Shown: in pieces, positions 35,005 to 44,120 of the stretch
Numbering within the stretch: the stretch's first letter is position 1
Layout of the letters: the number at the start of each line of letters is the position of its first letter
Assembly (NCBI RefSeq): GCF_014837165.1
Contig: NZ_JACSPM010000003.1
Coordinates: 407,994 to 471,993 of the forward strand
Direction of reading: 5' to 3'
DNA length: 64,000 nt
DNA from: Microbacterium gallinarum
Lineage (GTDB): Bacteria; Actinomycetota; Actinomycetes; Actinomycetales; Microbacteriaceae
Made by a program: the position numbers and the translations under genes
The notes under the pieces: generated by a model
What the model was told of the DNA's origin: nothing
What the model saw: only the letters and a program-made list of their open reading frames with translations
The model's database searches: none

Positions 35005-35010
35005 AGTATA
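35005..35010 (-). promoter_or_regulatory. -10 element for the ABC-F gene
   Basis: TATACT on the minus strand, close to the consensus -10, about 57 bases before GTG 34948. A GGCC-gttc-GGCC hairpin (34985-34996) would lie at the very 5' end of the transcript. No clear -35 was recognised. Confidence 0.45.
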
Positions 35011-35060
35011 GGCGGCGGAGAAGCTGCGGCTGCCGGGCGTCGCTCCGCGCCCGGACAGAC

Positions 35061-35091
35061 AGGAGCCCCGGCCGGATCGGCCGGGGCTCCT
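35061..35091 (-). terminator. Terminator of the siderophore uptake operon
   Basis: Perfect 13-bp stem AGGAGCCCCGGCC / GGCCGGGGCTCCT with a 5-nt loop, 16 bp past the stop of the substrate-binding protein gene. Confidence 0.75.
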
Positions 35092-35106
35092 GCAAGGTGC
35101 AGTGGA

Positions 35107-36147
35107 TCAGCCCAGCGCTGCCGAGGCAGCGGCCGCGGCGGCCAGCTGCTCGACGATGTCGGGCAGGATCCAGGGCAGGGTGAGCGCGGTCGGAGAGATC
35201 GCGGCGACGTTCTCCTCGCCGACGATGGCGGCGACGGCGCCGGTTCCGATGGCCGGGATGAGCGCGGCGCGGTCGGACGCCAGGAAGTCGTCGAGGTCCG
35301 CCTGCTGCTCGGCCTGCGTGAAGAGCACGTCCGCGTCGATCTGATCGAGGTTCTCGCTGCTCACGGTCGTGTAGAAGGTCGACTCGCCGCTGTTGAGCGC
35401 GGTCACCGAGTCGGCGCTGGTGAAGCCCAGGTCCGCGAGGATCTCGACGCGCGGGTCGGCCGGCAGGTAGAGGTAGAACGTGTCGACGTCGTCGTCCGCG
35501 TAGGCGATCGAGAGGCCCTCGAACTCCGGGTGCTCGGCCGCGGCGTCCGCGATCTGCTGATCGAGGTCGGCCAGCACGGCGTCCGCCTCATCCGCCAGGC
35601 CCAGCGCGCGACCGGTGTCGGTGATGACGTCACGCCACGGCGTGGCCCAGAGCGCCTCCTCCGGAGCGATCACCGGGATGCCGGCGCCGGTGACGGCGTC
35701 GTACTCCTCCTGCGTCAGGCCCGAGTACGACGCGATGAGCACGTCGGGGTCGGTCGCCAGGAGCTCCTCGACCGACAGTTCGTATGCCGAGTTGTCGAGG
35801 ATGACGGGCGGCTCGCCGCCGAGCTCGGTGACCGCCTCGTCGACCCACGGGGTGATGCGGTCGTCTCCGCCTCCGTACTCGGAAGACGGGATGGCGACGG
35901 GCACGATGCCGAGCGCGAGGACGGCATCGGTGGCACCCCAGCCCCACGTCGCGATGCGCTCGGGCGCCTCGTCGAGCGTGGTCTCGCCGTAGATGTGCTC
36001 GAACGTCACGGGGAAGCTGCCGGAAGCGGCGGCGTCGTCCGAGCCGGAGGACTCGGGCGCTGCGGTGCCGGCGCAGCCGGAGAGCACGAGGCTACCGGCC
36101 AGCGCGATAACGGCGAGAGCACTGAGGCGCAGGTGTGGAGCGGACAT
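35107..36147 (-). CDS. Iron-siderophore ABC transporter substrate-binding lipoprotein
   Basis: A 346-residue type III periplasmic-binding-like protein. The signal peptide 'LSALAVIALAGSLVLSGC' ends in an LSGC lipobox, so the mature protein is lipid-anchored outside the membrane. An acidic/Ser-rich linker is followed by 'PERIATWGWGATDAVLALG', 'LLATDPDVLIASYSGL' and 'LGLADEADAVLADLDQQIADA', the usual FepB/FhuD-type elements. It delivers ferric siderophore to the two FecCD permeases. It is the last gene of the operon, 21 bp after the ATPase gene with AAAGGAT before the ATG. The siderophore type cannot be inferred. Confidence 0.92.
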   Translation of the reverse strand: MSAPHLRLSALAVIALAGSLVLSGCAGTAAPESSGSDDAAASGSFPVTFEHIYGETTLDEAPERIATWGWGATDAVLALGIVPVAIPSSEYGGGDDRITPWVDEAVTELGGEPPVILDNSAYELSVEELLATDPDVLIASYSGLTQEEYDAVTGAGIPVIAPEEALWATPWRDVITDTGRALGLADEADAVLADLDQQIADAAAEHPEFEGLSIAYADDDVDTFYLYLPADPRVEILADLGFTSADSVTALNSGESTFYTTVSSENLDQIDADVLFTQAEQQADLDDFLASDRAALIPAIGTGAVAAIVGEENVAAISPTALTLPWILPDIVEQLAAAAAASAALG

Positions 36148-36168
36148 GGGGTCATCCTTTCGATCGCG

Positions 36169-36990
36169 TCAGGCCTCGTCCGCGGCGGCGTGGGCGCCGC
36201 CGGGGACGGGGATGACGAGGGGGGTGGAGGTGAGGGGGTCGGGGATCACGAGGGCGTCGAGGTCGAAGGCGTTCGCCACGACGTCACGGGTGAGGACGTC
36301 GGCGGGCGCGCCGTGCGCGACCACCCGCCCGCTGCTCATGACGACGAGGTCGTCGGCGTACCGCGCGGCCAGGTTGAGCTCATGCAGGACGACCACGATG
36401 GTCGTGCCGTCGGTGCGGTTGAGCGTGCGCAGCAGATCGAGAACCTCGATCTGGTGGCTCAGGTCGAGGAAGGTCGTGGGCTCGTCGAGCAGGAGCACGC
36501 GCGGCTCCTGGGCGAGGGCCATGGCGATCCACACGCGCTGACGCTGGCCGCCCGACAGGTCGCCGACGGGCCGGTCGGCAAGTGCCGCGACGCCGGTCTT
36601 GGCCATCGCATCGTCGACCCGGGCGGTGTCGGCGGCGCTCCAGCGCTGGAAGACACCGCGGTGCGGGTGCCGGCCGCGCGAGACGAGCTCGGCGACCGTC
36701 AGGCCGTCGGGGGCGGTGGGATGCTGGGGCAGCAGCCCCACACTCTGCGCGAACCGGCGGCGGGGCAGCGTCTGGATGTCGATGCCGTCGAGCTCGATCG
36801 TTCCGGCGAGCGGCTGGTTCACGCGGGCGAGCACGCTGAGCAGCGTCGACTTGCCGCACGCGTTCGCGCCGATGACCATCGTGATGCGGCCCGGGGCGAA
36901 GTCGAGATCGAGGTCTTCGATCACCCGCCGGCCGGGGTAGCCGGCGGCGAGCCCGCGGGCGCTGAGGCGCGGTGCGGATGCGGAGGTCAC
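36169..36990 (-). CDS. Ferric-siderophore ABC transporter ATP-binding protein
   Basis: A 273-residue ATPase with 'MVIGANACGKSTLLSVLARV' (Walker A GANACGKS, the Cys form typical of FecE/FepC), Q-loop 'VGLLPQHPTAPDGLTV', signature 'LSGGQRQRVWIAMALAQ', Walker B 'VLLLDEPTTFLDLSHQ' and 'VLHELNLAARYAD'. The sequence 'TFLDLSHQIEVLDLL' is diagnostic for iron-siderophore importers. GTG 36990 overlaps the preceding permease stop (GTGA). It energises uptake through the two permeases upstream. Confidence 0.93.
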   Translation of the reverse strand: MTSASAPRLSARGLAAGYPGRRVIEDLDLDFAPGRITMVIGANACGKSTLLSVLARVNQPLAGTIELDGIDIQTLPRRRFAQSVGLLPQHPTAPDGLTVAELVSRGRHPHRGVFQRWSAADTARVDDAMAKTGVAALADRPVGDLSGGQRQRVWIAMALAQEPRVLLLDEPTTFLDLSHQIEVLDLLRTLNRTDGTTIVVVLHELNLAARYADDLVVMSSGRVVAHGAPADVLTRDVVANAFDLDALVIPDPLTSTPLVIPVPGGAHAAADEA

Positions 36991-38006
36991 AGGGTGCGTC
37001 CTTTCGACGTCGCGAGGAGCCAGAGGAGGAAGACCGCGCCGATGGCTCCGGTCACCACGCCCACCGGCACCGACAGGCCGGGCAGCGCGAACTGCGCGAC
37101 GAGGTCGGCGGCGGCGAGCAGGCAGGCGCCGACGGCGGCGCTCGTGCCGATGCCGATGGCGCCGTGGCCGAGCATCGGCCGGGCGATCGCCGGGGCGCAC
37201 AGTGCGATGAAGCCGATGGGGCCGACGAACGCGCACGTGACCGCGGTGAGCAGCACGGCCGTCAGCACCGTGACCACGCGCACCCGCGAGGCGTCGACGC
37301 CGAGCGAGGCGGCGGTCGGGGCGCCCATCTGCGTGATCGGCAGCCAGCGCGCGCAGGCGACGACGGCGGGAATGCAGAGGACCACGACGACCAGCACGGT
37401 CACGACACTCCACCAGGGCGTGGACGAGAGGCTGCCCGTCAGCCAGATCAGCGCGGCCTGGGCGAGTTCGACCTGCGCGCGCACCATGAGGTAGTTCGTG
37501 ATCGCGACCGTCAGAAACGCGATGCCGATGCCGGCGAGGATCAGGCGGTATCCGCCGTCCGCGCGGTGCCGTCCGGCCAGCAGGAGGAATGCGGCCACCG
37601 CCAGGCCGCCCAGGAAGGCGGCGACGGCCAGCACTGGGCCGCCGATCCCCAGCGTCAGGAGGCCGAAGACGGCTGCCGCCCCGGCTCCCCCGCTGATGCC
37701 GAGCAGGTCGGGGCTGGCGAGCGGGTTGCGCAGAAGCGACTGCAGCAGACCGCCGGCAGCGCCGAGCGCGGCACCGACGACGAGAGCCATCACCAGCCGG
37801 GGCGCGCGCACCTGGAAGATGACGTACGACTGCACGCGGTCTCCCCCGCCCCACAAGGTGGTCCAGACGTCCGCAGGGGCGATGGGGTAGTCGCCGATCG
37901 ACAGCGAGAGCATGGCGAGGAGCAGGAGGGCGGCCAGCACCGCCGAGACGACGAGCGAGCGGCGGCGGCTCACCCGGGCGCGGACCTCCAGAACCGAGGC
38001 GGTCAC
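36987..38006 (-). CDS. FecCD family siderophore permease (second)
   Basis: A 339-residue inner-membrane permease with about nine to ten helices. The motif 'RAPRLVMALVVGAALGAAGGLLQSLLRNPLASPDLLG' near residues 68-104 is the conserved FecCD signature, and 'GPIGFIALCAPAIARPMLG' marks the ATPase-coupling loop. It pairs with the upstream permease to form a heterodimeric channel. GTG 38006 overlaps the previous stop (GTGA). Length is usual. Confidence 0.92.
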   Translation of the reverse strand: MTASVLEVRARVSRRRSLVVSAVLAALLLLAMLSLSIGDYPIAPADVWTTLWGGGDRVQSYVIFQVRAPRLVMALVVGAALGAAGGLLQSLLRNPLASPDLLGISGGAGAAAVFGLLTLGIGGPVLAVAAFLGGLAVAAFLLLAGRHRADGGYRLILAGIGIAFLTVAITNYLMVRAQVELAQAALIWLTGSLSSTPWWSVVTVLVVVVLCIPAVVACARWLPITQMGAPTAASLGVDASRVRVVTVLTAVLLTAVTCAFVGPIGFIALCAPAIARPMLGHGAIGIGTSAAVGACLLAAADLVAQFALPGLSVPVGVVTGAIGAVFLLWLLATSKGRTL

Positions 38007-39013
38007 AGGGTCACCCGCCCACGCCGGAGGACGAGCGAGATCAGCACCGGAGCACCGACGAACGCGACCACGAGGCCGGCCTGCACCTCGCCCGGCAGGG
38101 CGATGACGCGGCCGAGCACGTCGGCGGCCAGCAGCACGACGGCGCCTGCGGGCGCGCCGATGGCCAGCAGCCACCGGTAGTCGCCCCCCACGACCGCGCG
38201 CAGCGCATGCGGCACGAGCAGTCCGAGGAAGACGATCGGCCCGGCGATCGCCGTCGCGCTGCCGCACAGCAGAACAGTGGCGACGATGCCGAGCGTGCGG
38301 GTGCGGGTGACGCTGTGCCCGAGCCCGGTGGCGGTGTCGTCGCCCAGGGCGATGAGGTCGAGCCCGCGGGCCGACGTGAAGGCGATGACGGCTCCGATGA
38401 TGATCGGGAGCACCACGACGGCGACGGCGTCGAGCCCGCGGTTGGTGAGGCCCCCGACCTGCCAGTAGCGGAACACGTCGAACGCGGTGATCGACGTGGT
38501 CAGGATCAGAGTGCTCACGGCAGTGAGCCCGGCGGTGACCGCGGCGCCGGTGAGGGCCAGCTTGGCGGGGTTGGAGCCGTCGGCGCCGCGCGAGCCGATG
38601 AAGGCGACCACGACCGACGCGACGGCGGCCCCCACGAACGCGAACCACACGAAGCCCGAGGGCGCAGTGATGCCCCACAGGGTGATGGCGGCGAGGACCG
38701 CGACGGAGGCTCCTGCGTTGACGCCGAGCAGTCCGGGATCGGCCAGCGGGTTACGGGTGAGTCCCTGCATGAGCGTGCCGGCGAGGGCGAGCGACGCACC
38801 GGCCAGGATGCCGATGACCGTGCGGGGCACGCGCTGGGTGAGGATCACGCTGTGGTCGGCGAGTGACGTGTCGGGCCGCAGCAGGGCGTCGATCACCACG
38901 GACGGCGCGACGGGCCGCGCGCCGATCATGAGGCTCACCAGGACCATGACCACCAGAAGCGCGATCGTGGTGAGCAGAACGAGCCTCCCGCGCCGGTCGC
39001 GGGCCGTGGTCAT
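38003..39013 (-). CDS. FecCD family siderophore permease (first)
   Basis: A 336-residue permease. It shows 'RVPRTVIGILAGASLALAGTLMQGLTRNPLADPGLLG' (signature, about residues 62-98) and the coupling-loop 'AGPIVFLGLLVPHALRAVVG'. The ATG at 39013 overlaps the stop of the siderophore-interacting protein gene (ATGA). Together with the next permease, ATPase and binding protein it forms a complete importer. Confidence 0.92.
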   Translation of the reverse strand: MTTARDRRGRLVLLTTIALLVVMVLVSLMIGARPVAPSVVIDALLRPDTSLADHSVILTQRVPRTVIGILAGASLALAGTLMQGLTRNPLADPGLLGVNAGASVAVLAAITLWGITAPSGFVWFAFVGAAVASVVVAFIGSRGADGSNPAKLALTGAAVTAGLTAVSTLILTTSITAFDVFRYWQVGGLTNRGLDAVAVVVLPIIIGAVIAFTSARGLDLIALGDDTATGLGHSVTRTRTLGIVATVLLCGSATAIAGPIVFLGLLVPHALRAVVGGDYRWLLAIGAPAGAVVLLAADVLGRVIALPGEVQAGLVVAFVGAPVLISLVLRRGRVTL

Positions 39014-39954
39014 TCCTGTCGCTCGGCCTGACCGAGCCGCCAGTACCCCATGAAGGCGACCCGCTTCCGGTCCACTCCGCAGCCCTGCACCAGGTGACGG
39101 CGCAGGCCCTTGACCATGGCGGCCTCGCCCGCGATCCAGGCGTAGAACTCGCCCTCGGAATCCTCCGGGCTGTCCCACAGCAGGTCGGTGTCGACGTCGA
39201 CGTCGGCGAGCTCCTGACGCCGAGGGGCGGCCGCGCGTGCGAGCGTCTCGGCGGCAGTGGCCGACCACGCGGCGACGGCCTCGGTGAGAGCGGCTCCGTG
39301 GTCGCGTTCATCGCGCGCCAGCCATGTCACACGGAAGGTCGGGGGTACCTCGAGGGCGAGGGCGTCGGCGCGCGTCGGCACCTCGATGAAGGCGTCCACC
39401 TCGAACGAGGCATCGAGCGACTCGAGGATCGAGCCGATCGCGGGCGCCGCGGTCTCGTCACCGGCCAGCACGAGGCGACGCGCGGTGCCGGGGTGCCAGT
39501 CCAGGCCGAGGCGATAGCCTTCGCTGCGCCGGTCGGGTCCGACGATGACGATCTCGTCGCCGACCGAGGCCGACTCGGCCCAGCTGCCCGCGGGACCGGC
39601 GCCGTGATGCACCACGAAGTCGACGTGCAGCAGCCGCGCGTCGGCGTCGATGCGACGGACCGTGTAGGTGCGCAGCGGGCTGCGCGATTCGGTCGGGATG
39701 CCGCGCCACGCGGCGTACCAGTCTCCGGCGTCGATCATGGCCTCGTCATGCTGGCCGATGTCGCTGAGCGAGCCGTCCGTCAGCGGCAGGATGAGCTTGA
39801 TTCGCTGGTCGAGACCGGCGGTGCCGAACACGTCGAAGTCAGGCCCGGTGAACGCCACGCGAACGAAGTGCGGCGACAACCGGTGCACATCAGCCACGGT
39901 CGCGAGATAGGGGCGATACGCGGGCCGCGTGCTGACGACGATCGAAGTGCTCAC
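39010..39954 (-). CDS. Siderophore-interacting protein (FAD ferric-siderophore reductase)
   Basis: A 314-residue cytoplasmic flavoprotein of the SIP/ViuB family, which reduces imported ferric siderophore to release iron. The FAD domain has 'HFVRVAFTGPDFDVF', 'SPLRTYTVRRIDADARLLHVDFVVHHGAGPAGSWA' and 'GDEIVIVGPDRR'; the NAD(P)H domain follows with 'LVLAGDETAAPAIGSILESL' and 'WIAGEAAMVKGLRRHLV'. It is the first gene of a five-gene operon. GTG 39954 lies six bases after TAGCCT, which sits inside an IdeR-like palindrome, so translation seems leaderless and iron-repressed. Confidence 0.92.
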   Translation of the reverse strand: MSTSIVVSTRPAYRPYLATVADVHRLSPHFVRVAFTGPDFDVFGTAGLDQRIKLILPLTDGSLSDIGQHDEAMIDAGDWYAAWRGIPTESRSPLRTYTVRRIDADARLLHVDFVVHHGAGPAGSWAESASVGDEIVIVGPDRRSEGYRLGLDWHPGTARRLVLAGDETAAPAIGSILESLDASFEVDAFIEVPTRADALALEVPPTFRVTWLARDERDHGAALTEAVAAWSATAAETLARAAAPRRQELADVDVDTDLLWDSPEDSEGEFYAWIAGEAAMVKGLRRHLVQGCGVDRKRVAFMGYWRLGQAERQE

Positions 39955-39957
39955 GGA

Positions 39958-39989
39958 GTAAGGCTAGCCTTACCTGCCCTGCTTCCCAA
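39958..39989 (-). promoter_or_regulatory. IdeR/DtxR-type iron box overlapping the siderophore operon promoter
   Basis: GTAAGGCTAGCCTTAC (39958-39973) is a perfect 16-bp palindrome; read as a 19-mer from 39959 it matches the IdeR/DtxR consensus at about 16 of 19 positions. On the minus strand TTGGGA (39984-39989) and TAGCCT (39961-39966) form a -35/-10 pair with 17-bp spacing, so the -10 lies in the box centre. Iron-bound repressor would block RNA polymerase directly. Confidence 0.82.
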
Positions 39990-39998
39990 ATTCTTCTG

Positions 39999-41381
39999 TC
40001 ACGAATGACGCGAGACCGACGAGGCCTCGTGCGCGTGCCCCATCCGCAGACCGGGCACGAGCGCGAGCAGCGCGAGCACCGTCGCCATGGCGAAGACCGT
40101 CGGGAACCCGGCATCCGTCCCCGCGAGAGCCGTGAAGACGAGCCCCATGATCGCAATGGAGGTGGCTGCGCCGACCGAGTCCGAGATCGACAGCGCCGAT
40201 GAGTTGAAGCCCTGATTCTGCGGAGTCGAGTACGCGAGGGTCAGGACCGTGAGCCGCGGATACATGAGACCCATGCCGGCCCCGGCGAATGCCCACCCGA
40301 CGATGATCACCGCGGGATGCAGGTCGAACAGCGCGGTGGCGCCGGCCAGCAGGGTCGAGGTCGTCAGCAGAGCAGTGCCGATCAGGGTGATGCGCGCATT
40401 GCCGAGCCGGTCGCCGATGCGACCCTGCACATCGGCGCCGGCCGCCCAGGCGATCGCGCCGGCCGTGAGGCCGAGGCCCGCCCACGTCGGCGAGAAGTCG
40501 TAGTGATCGATCAGCAGATAGGGAACGTAGATCTCGGCGCCGAACAGCGCTCCCGCGATGAGTCCGCGCATGAGGACGACACTGGGCAGACCGCGGCGCG
40601 CGAGGAGCGTCCCCGCGGGGAGGAGCGGCCTCGACGCGAGAGCGATGACGACAGCGGATGCCGCGACCACCACCCATGCATAGGCGCCGAGCTCGCCGGC
40701 CAGGCTGAGCGCCAGGGCGCCCGCGGCGACAGCCACCGCACACGCCATGCGCGGGCCGATGCGGCCGGTGGCGGGATCGTCGGTATGGAGCGGGAGCCCG
40801 TGCAGGCGCAGGACCACCATCGCGAAGGCGATGACGGTGAGGGCGGCGACACCGAGGAACACCCACCGCCAATGGAGGAACTCGGCCACCGCGCCGGCGA
40901 GGAACGGGCCGATGAGCGACGGGACCACCCACGCCGCAGAGAACGCCGCGAACACCTTGCCGTGCAAGCTCGCGGGATACACGCGCGCGACGACCACATA
41001 CAGCGCGACCGTCTGGCCCCCGGTGCCGAGGCCTTGCACGAGCCGGCCGGCCACGAGCACCGGCATGGACGTCGCGAGCCCCGCGATGACGAGTCCGATG
41101 ACGAACAGCACCACGGCGGTCGTGAGAGGTGCGAGCACTCCCCCGCGGTCGCACCATGCGCCCACGGCGACCATTCCGATCACGCTCGTCGCGAGGGTGC
41201 CGGCGAACGCCACGGCGTAGAGGGCGTGACCGTCCAGGTCGTCGCTGACCACGGGCATCACGGTGGTCACAGCCAGCGCCTGCGTCGCCGCCAGGAAGAT
41301 GAGGGCGACCGCCCCGACCGTCACCCAGACGTACCGCGACTGCCAGATCCCCGTCTCGGCCTCGACGGGTGCAGTGCTCAT
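39999..41381 (-). CDS. MFS transporter (drug/proton antiporter-like)
   Basis: A 460-residue membrane protein with 12 or more helices. It has 'TQALAVTTVMPVVSDDLDG' in helix 1, an 'AGRLVQGLGTGGQTVALYVV' segment after the first loop and 'WRWVFLGVAALTVIAFAMVV'. The pattern resembles DHA-type multidrug exporters. Substrate unknown. Its ATG shares one base with the stop of the MalY-like gene (TGATG), so the two are translationally coupled. Being just upstream of the siderophore operon on the same strand it might export a siderophore, but the operon has its own promoter and this is only a guess. Confidence 0.85.
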   Translation of the reverse strand: MSTAPVEAETGIWQSRYVWVTVGAVALIFLAATQALAVTTVMPVVSDDLDGHALYAVAFAGTLATSVIGMVAVGAWCDRGGVLAPLTTAVVLFVIGLVIAGLATSMPVLVAGRLVQGLGTGGQTVALYVVVARVYPASLHGKVFAAFSAAWVVPSLIGPFLAGAVAEFLHWRWVFLGVAALTVIAFAMVVLRLHGLPLHTDDPATGRIGPRMACAVAVAAGALALSLAGELGAYAWVVVAASAVVIALASRPLLPAGTLLARRGLPSVVLMRGLIAGALFGAEIYVPYLLIDHYDFSPTWAGLGLTAGAIAWAAGADVQGRIGDRLGNARITLIGTALLTTSTLLAGATALFDLHPAVIIVGWAFAGAGMGLMYPRLTVLTLAYSTPQNQGFNSSALSISDSVGAATSIAIMGLVFTALAGTDAGFPTVFAMATVLALLALVPGLRMGHAHEASSVSRHS

Positions 41382-42535
41382 CAGACCAGGCTACCCACCC
41401 GCCGGATCGCCTCGGTCAAGAGCTCGGGGGAACACCCGAAGTTGATCCGCACGTGCCCCTTGCCCTCCGCGCCGAAGAACGGGCCGAGATGGAAGGCGAC
41501 CTTCGCCTCACGACGGATCTTCACGGCGGGGTTGTCGCCCCAGCCGGCGCCCGCGAGGTCCACCCACGCCAGGAATCCGGCATCCGGGATCCGATATCGA
41601 GCGGCGGGAACGTGCTCGGCGAGAAGTTCCGCGAGGAGCAGACGGTTGCGGTCGAGCGCCGCGAGCTGCGCGTCGAGCCACGGATCGCTCTCCTCCGAGA
41701 AAGCGGCGACCGCCGCGAGAGCCCCGAAAAGACCGGTGCGCCACTCGACCTCGTCCGGAAGCGAACGCACCGTCGCCGTGGTGGCGTCGTCGGCGGTGAC
41801 CATCAGCGCGCACTTCAGGCCCGCCAGATTGAACGCCTTGCTCGCGCTGACGACCGCGTAGCCGATGCGCGCGGCGACCGGCGAGGCGTCCAGGAACGGA
41901 GTGAAGGTCGCGTCGTGGTGCGTCAGCGGGGCGTGGATCTCGTCGCTGATCACGATGGCGCCGTGCGCCGCGGCGATCTCGGCCAGCGCCGCGAGCGTCT
42001 CCCGCGCGTGCACGGTGCCGGTGGGGTTGTGCGGATTGCAGAGCAGGATCGCCCGCGCTCCGCCGGCGAAGGCGGCCTCGATCCCGGCGAGGTCCAGCTC
42101 CCACGCTGTGCCGAGGTCGACGAGCGGCACGCGCTCGACCACGCCGCCTGCTTCGGGGACGCACTCGAAGAACGGCGGATACACCGGCGGCGTCACGATC
42201 ACGCGCTCACCCGGCGAGATCGTGTGTCGGAGGATCTCGACGACCGCCATCATCACGTCGCACGTCGTGCGGATGCGTGCCGGATCGGGGCTCCATCCGA
42301 ACCGGCGCTGCGCGAAGGCCGCGTAGGCCCCGGCGACTCCGGGATCCGGCGAGGTGTAGCCGGTGTCGCCGAGGGCGACGGCGCGGGTCAGCGCGGCGGT
42401 GATGGCGGGAGCCTGCGGATAGTCCGTCTCGGCGACGAAGAGGGGCAGGACGTCGTCGCCGTACTTGCGCCACTTCGTGCTCGTCCGCTGTCGCAGCTGC
42501 TCGAGGGGAAGGGCCTGCAGGGGGGCGACGCTCAT
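41381..42535 (-). CDS. MalY/PatB family PLP-dependent C-S lyase / aminotransferase
   Basis: A 384-residue fold-type I PLP enzyme. It begins 'LPLEQLRQRTSTKWRKYGDDVLPLFVAETDYP', typical of MalY/PatB. Other motifs are 'LCNPHNPTGTVH', 'VISDEIHAPLTH' (PLP Asp) and 'VVSASKAFNLAGLKCAL' with the Schiff-base Lys near residue 225. Members cleave cystathionine or cysteine conjugates to thiol, pyruvate and ammonia. ATG 42535 is supported by TATGGT (42543-42548) seven bases upstream. It follows the suf genes and precedes the coupled MFS exporter, whose cargo could be its product; both points are inference. Confidence 0.87.
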   Translation of the reverse strand: MSVAPLQALPLEQLRQRTSTKWRKYGDDVLPLFVAETDYPQAPAITAALTRAVALGDTGYTSPDPGVAGAYAAFAQRRFGWSPDPARIRTTCDVMMAVVEILRHTISPGERVIVTPPVYPPFFECVPEAGGVVERVPLVDLGTAWELDLAGIEAAFAGGARAILLCNPHNPTGTVHARETLAALAEIAAAHGAIVISDEIHAPLTHHDATFTPFLDASPVAARIGYAVVSASKAFNLAGLKCALMVTADDATTATVRSLPDEVEWRTGLFGALAAVAAFSEESDPWLDAQLAALDRNRLLLAELLAEHVPAARYRIPDAGFLAWVDLAGAGWGDNPAVKIRREAKVAFHLGPFFGAEGKGHVRINFGCSPELLTEAIRRVGSLV

Positions 42536-42611
42536 GCGCTCGACCATATCGAGCGCGCCTGCGGCAGCCCGCACCCGCCGTCATCGAGCGAAACGCCCGG
42601 GCACGTGGGCG

Positions 42612-42941
42612 TCAGATGGCGAAGCCCAAGGCCCTCATCATGTCGCGGCCGTCATCGGTGATCCGCTCCGGGCCCCACGGCGGCATCCAGACCCAGTTGA
42701 TGCGGAAACGGTCGACGACCTCGTCGAGGGCCTGCGCGGTCTGCTCCTCGAGCACGTCGGTGAGCGGACACCCTGCCGACGTCAGGGTCATATGGATGAC
42801 CAGCGCGTCGTTCTCGTCGTCCCAGCCGAGGTCGTAGATGAGGCCGAGGTCCACGACGTTGATCCCCAGTTCGGGGTCCATGACGTCCTTGAGAGCCTCG
42901 GTGACCTCGTCGTACTTCTCGGGGGTGAGCGTTGCGGTCAT
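42612..42941 (-). CDS. sufT: SufT / MIP18-like metal-sulfur cluster assembly factor (DUF59)
   Basis: A 109-residue protein with 'ALKDVMDPELGINVVDLGLIYDL' and 'MTLTSAGCPLTDVLEEQT', including the conserved Cys, the DUF59 signature. It assists maturation of Fe-S proteins. It lies 9 bp after sufC, but TAGAAT (42948-42953) is six bases before its ATG and starts with the sufC stop codon, so it may also have its own leaderless promoter. Confidence 0.92.
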   Translation of the reverse strand: MTATLTPEKYDEVTEALKDVMDPELGINVVDLGLIYDLGWDDENDALVIHMTLTSAGCPLTDVLEEQTAQALDEVVDRFRINWVWMPPWGPERITDDGRDMMRALGFAI

Positions 42942-42950
42942 GTAACGATT

Positions 42951-43745
<795 letters not shown>

Positions 43746-43790
43746 TCAGGCTTCTCTTCTCATTGTGCGGGCGGTCGCGTCCGTGGGGAC

Positions 43791-44120
43791 CTAGCCGACC
43801 GGCTTCTTCACGTCAGGATCGATGAGCACGTCGTCGCCGTCGATCACGACGGCGAAGACCGGGACGGGCTCGTAAGCGGGGAGATTCAGCGGCTTGCCGG
43901 TGCGCAGCGAGAACGCCGAGCCGTGGGCCCAGCACTCGAGCGTGTCACCGTCGATGAAGCCTTCGGAGAGGGAGATGTCGCCGTGAGTGCAGGTGTCGCC
44001 GATGGCGTGCACCTCGCCGGCGGAGTCGAGCACGACCGCCATCGCGACGCCGTCGATCTCGACACGGCGCGCCTCGTCCTGGACGAGCTCGCTGAGGGCG
44101 CACACGCGCTGAGCGGTCAC
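43791..44120 (-). CDS. Rieske [2Fe-2S] ferredoxin in the suf operon
   Basis: A 109-residue soluble Rieske protein of the aromatic-oxygenase ferredoxin (BphF-like) type. Cluster ligands are 'DTCTHGDISLSEGF' (C-x-H) and 'LECWAHGSAFSLRTG' (C-x2-H). GTG 44120 overlaps the sufD stop (GTGA). No oxygenase genes are adjacent; position between sufD and sufC, common in actinobacteria, suggests electron supply to cluster assembly, which remains inferred. Confidence 0.9.
   Translation of the reverse strand: MTAQRVCALSELVQDEARRVEIDGVAMAVVLDSAGEVHAIGDTCTHGDISLSEGFIDGDTLECWAHGSAFSLRTGKPLNLPAYEPVPVFAVVIDGDDVLIDPDVKKPVG

Noticed and set aside
39999..41381. MFS gene as a member of the siderophore operon
   Set aside because: The siderophore genes have a complete promoter of their own between the two, and the MFS gene is coupled to the C-S lyase instead.
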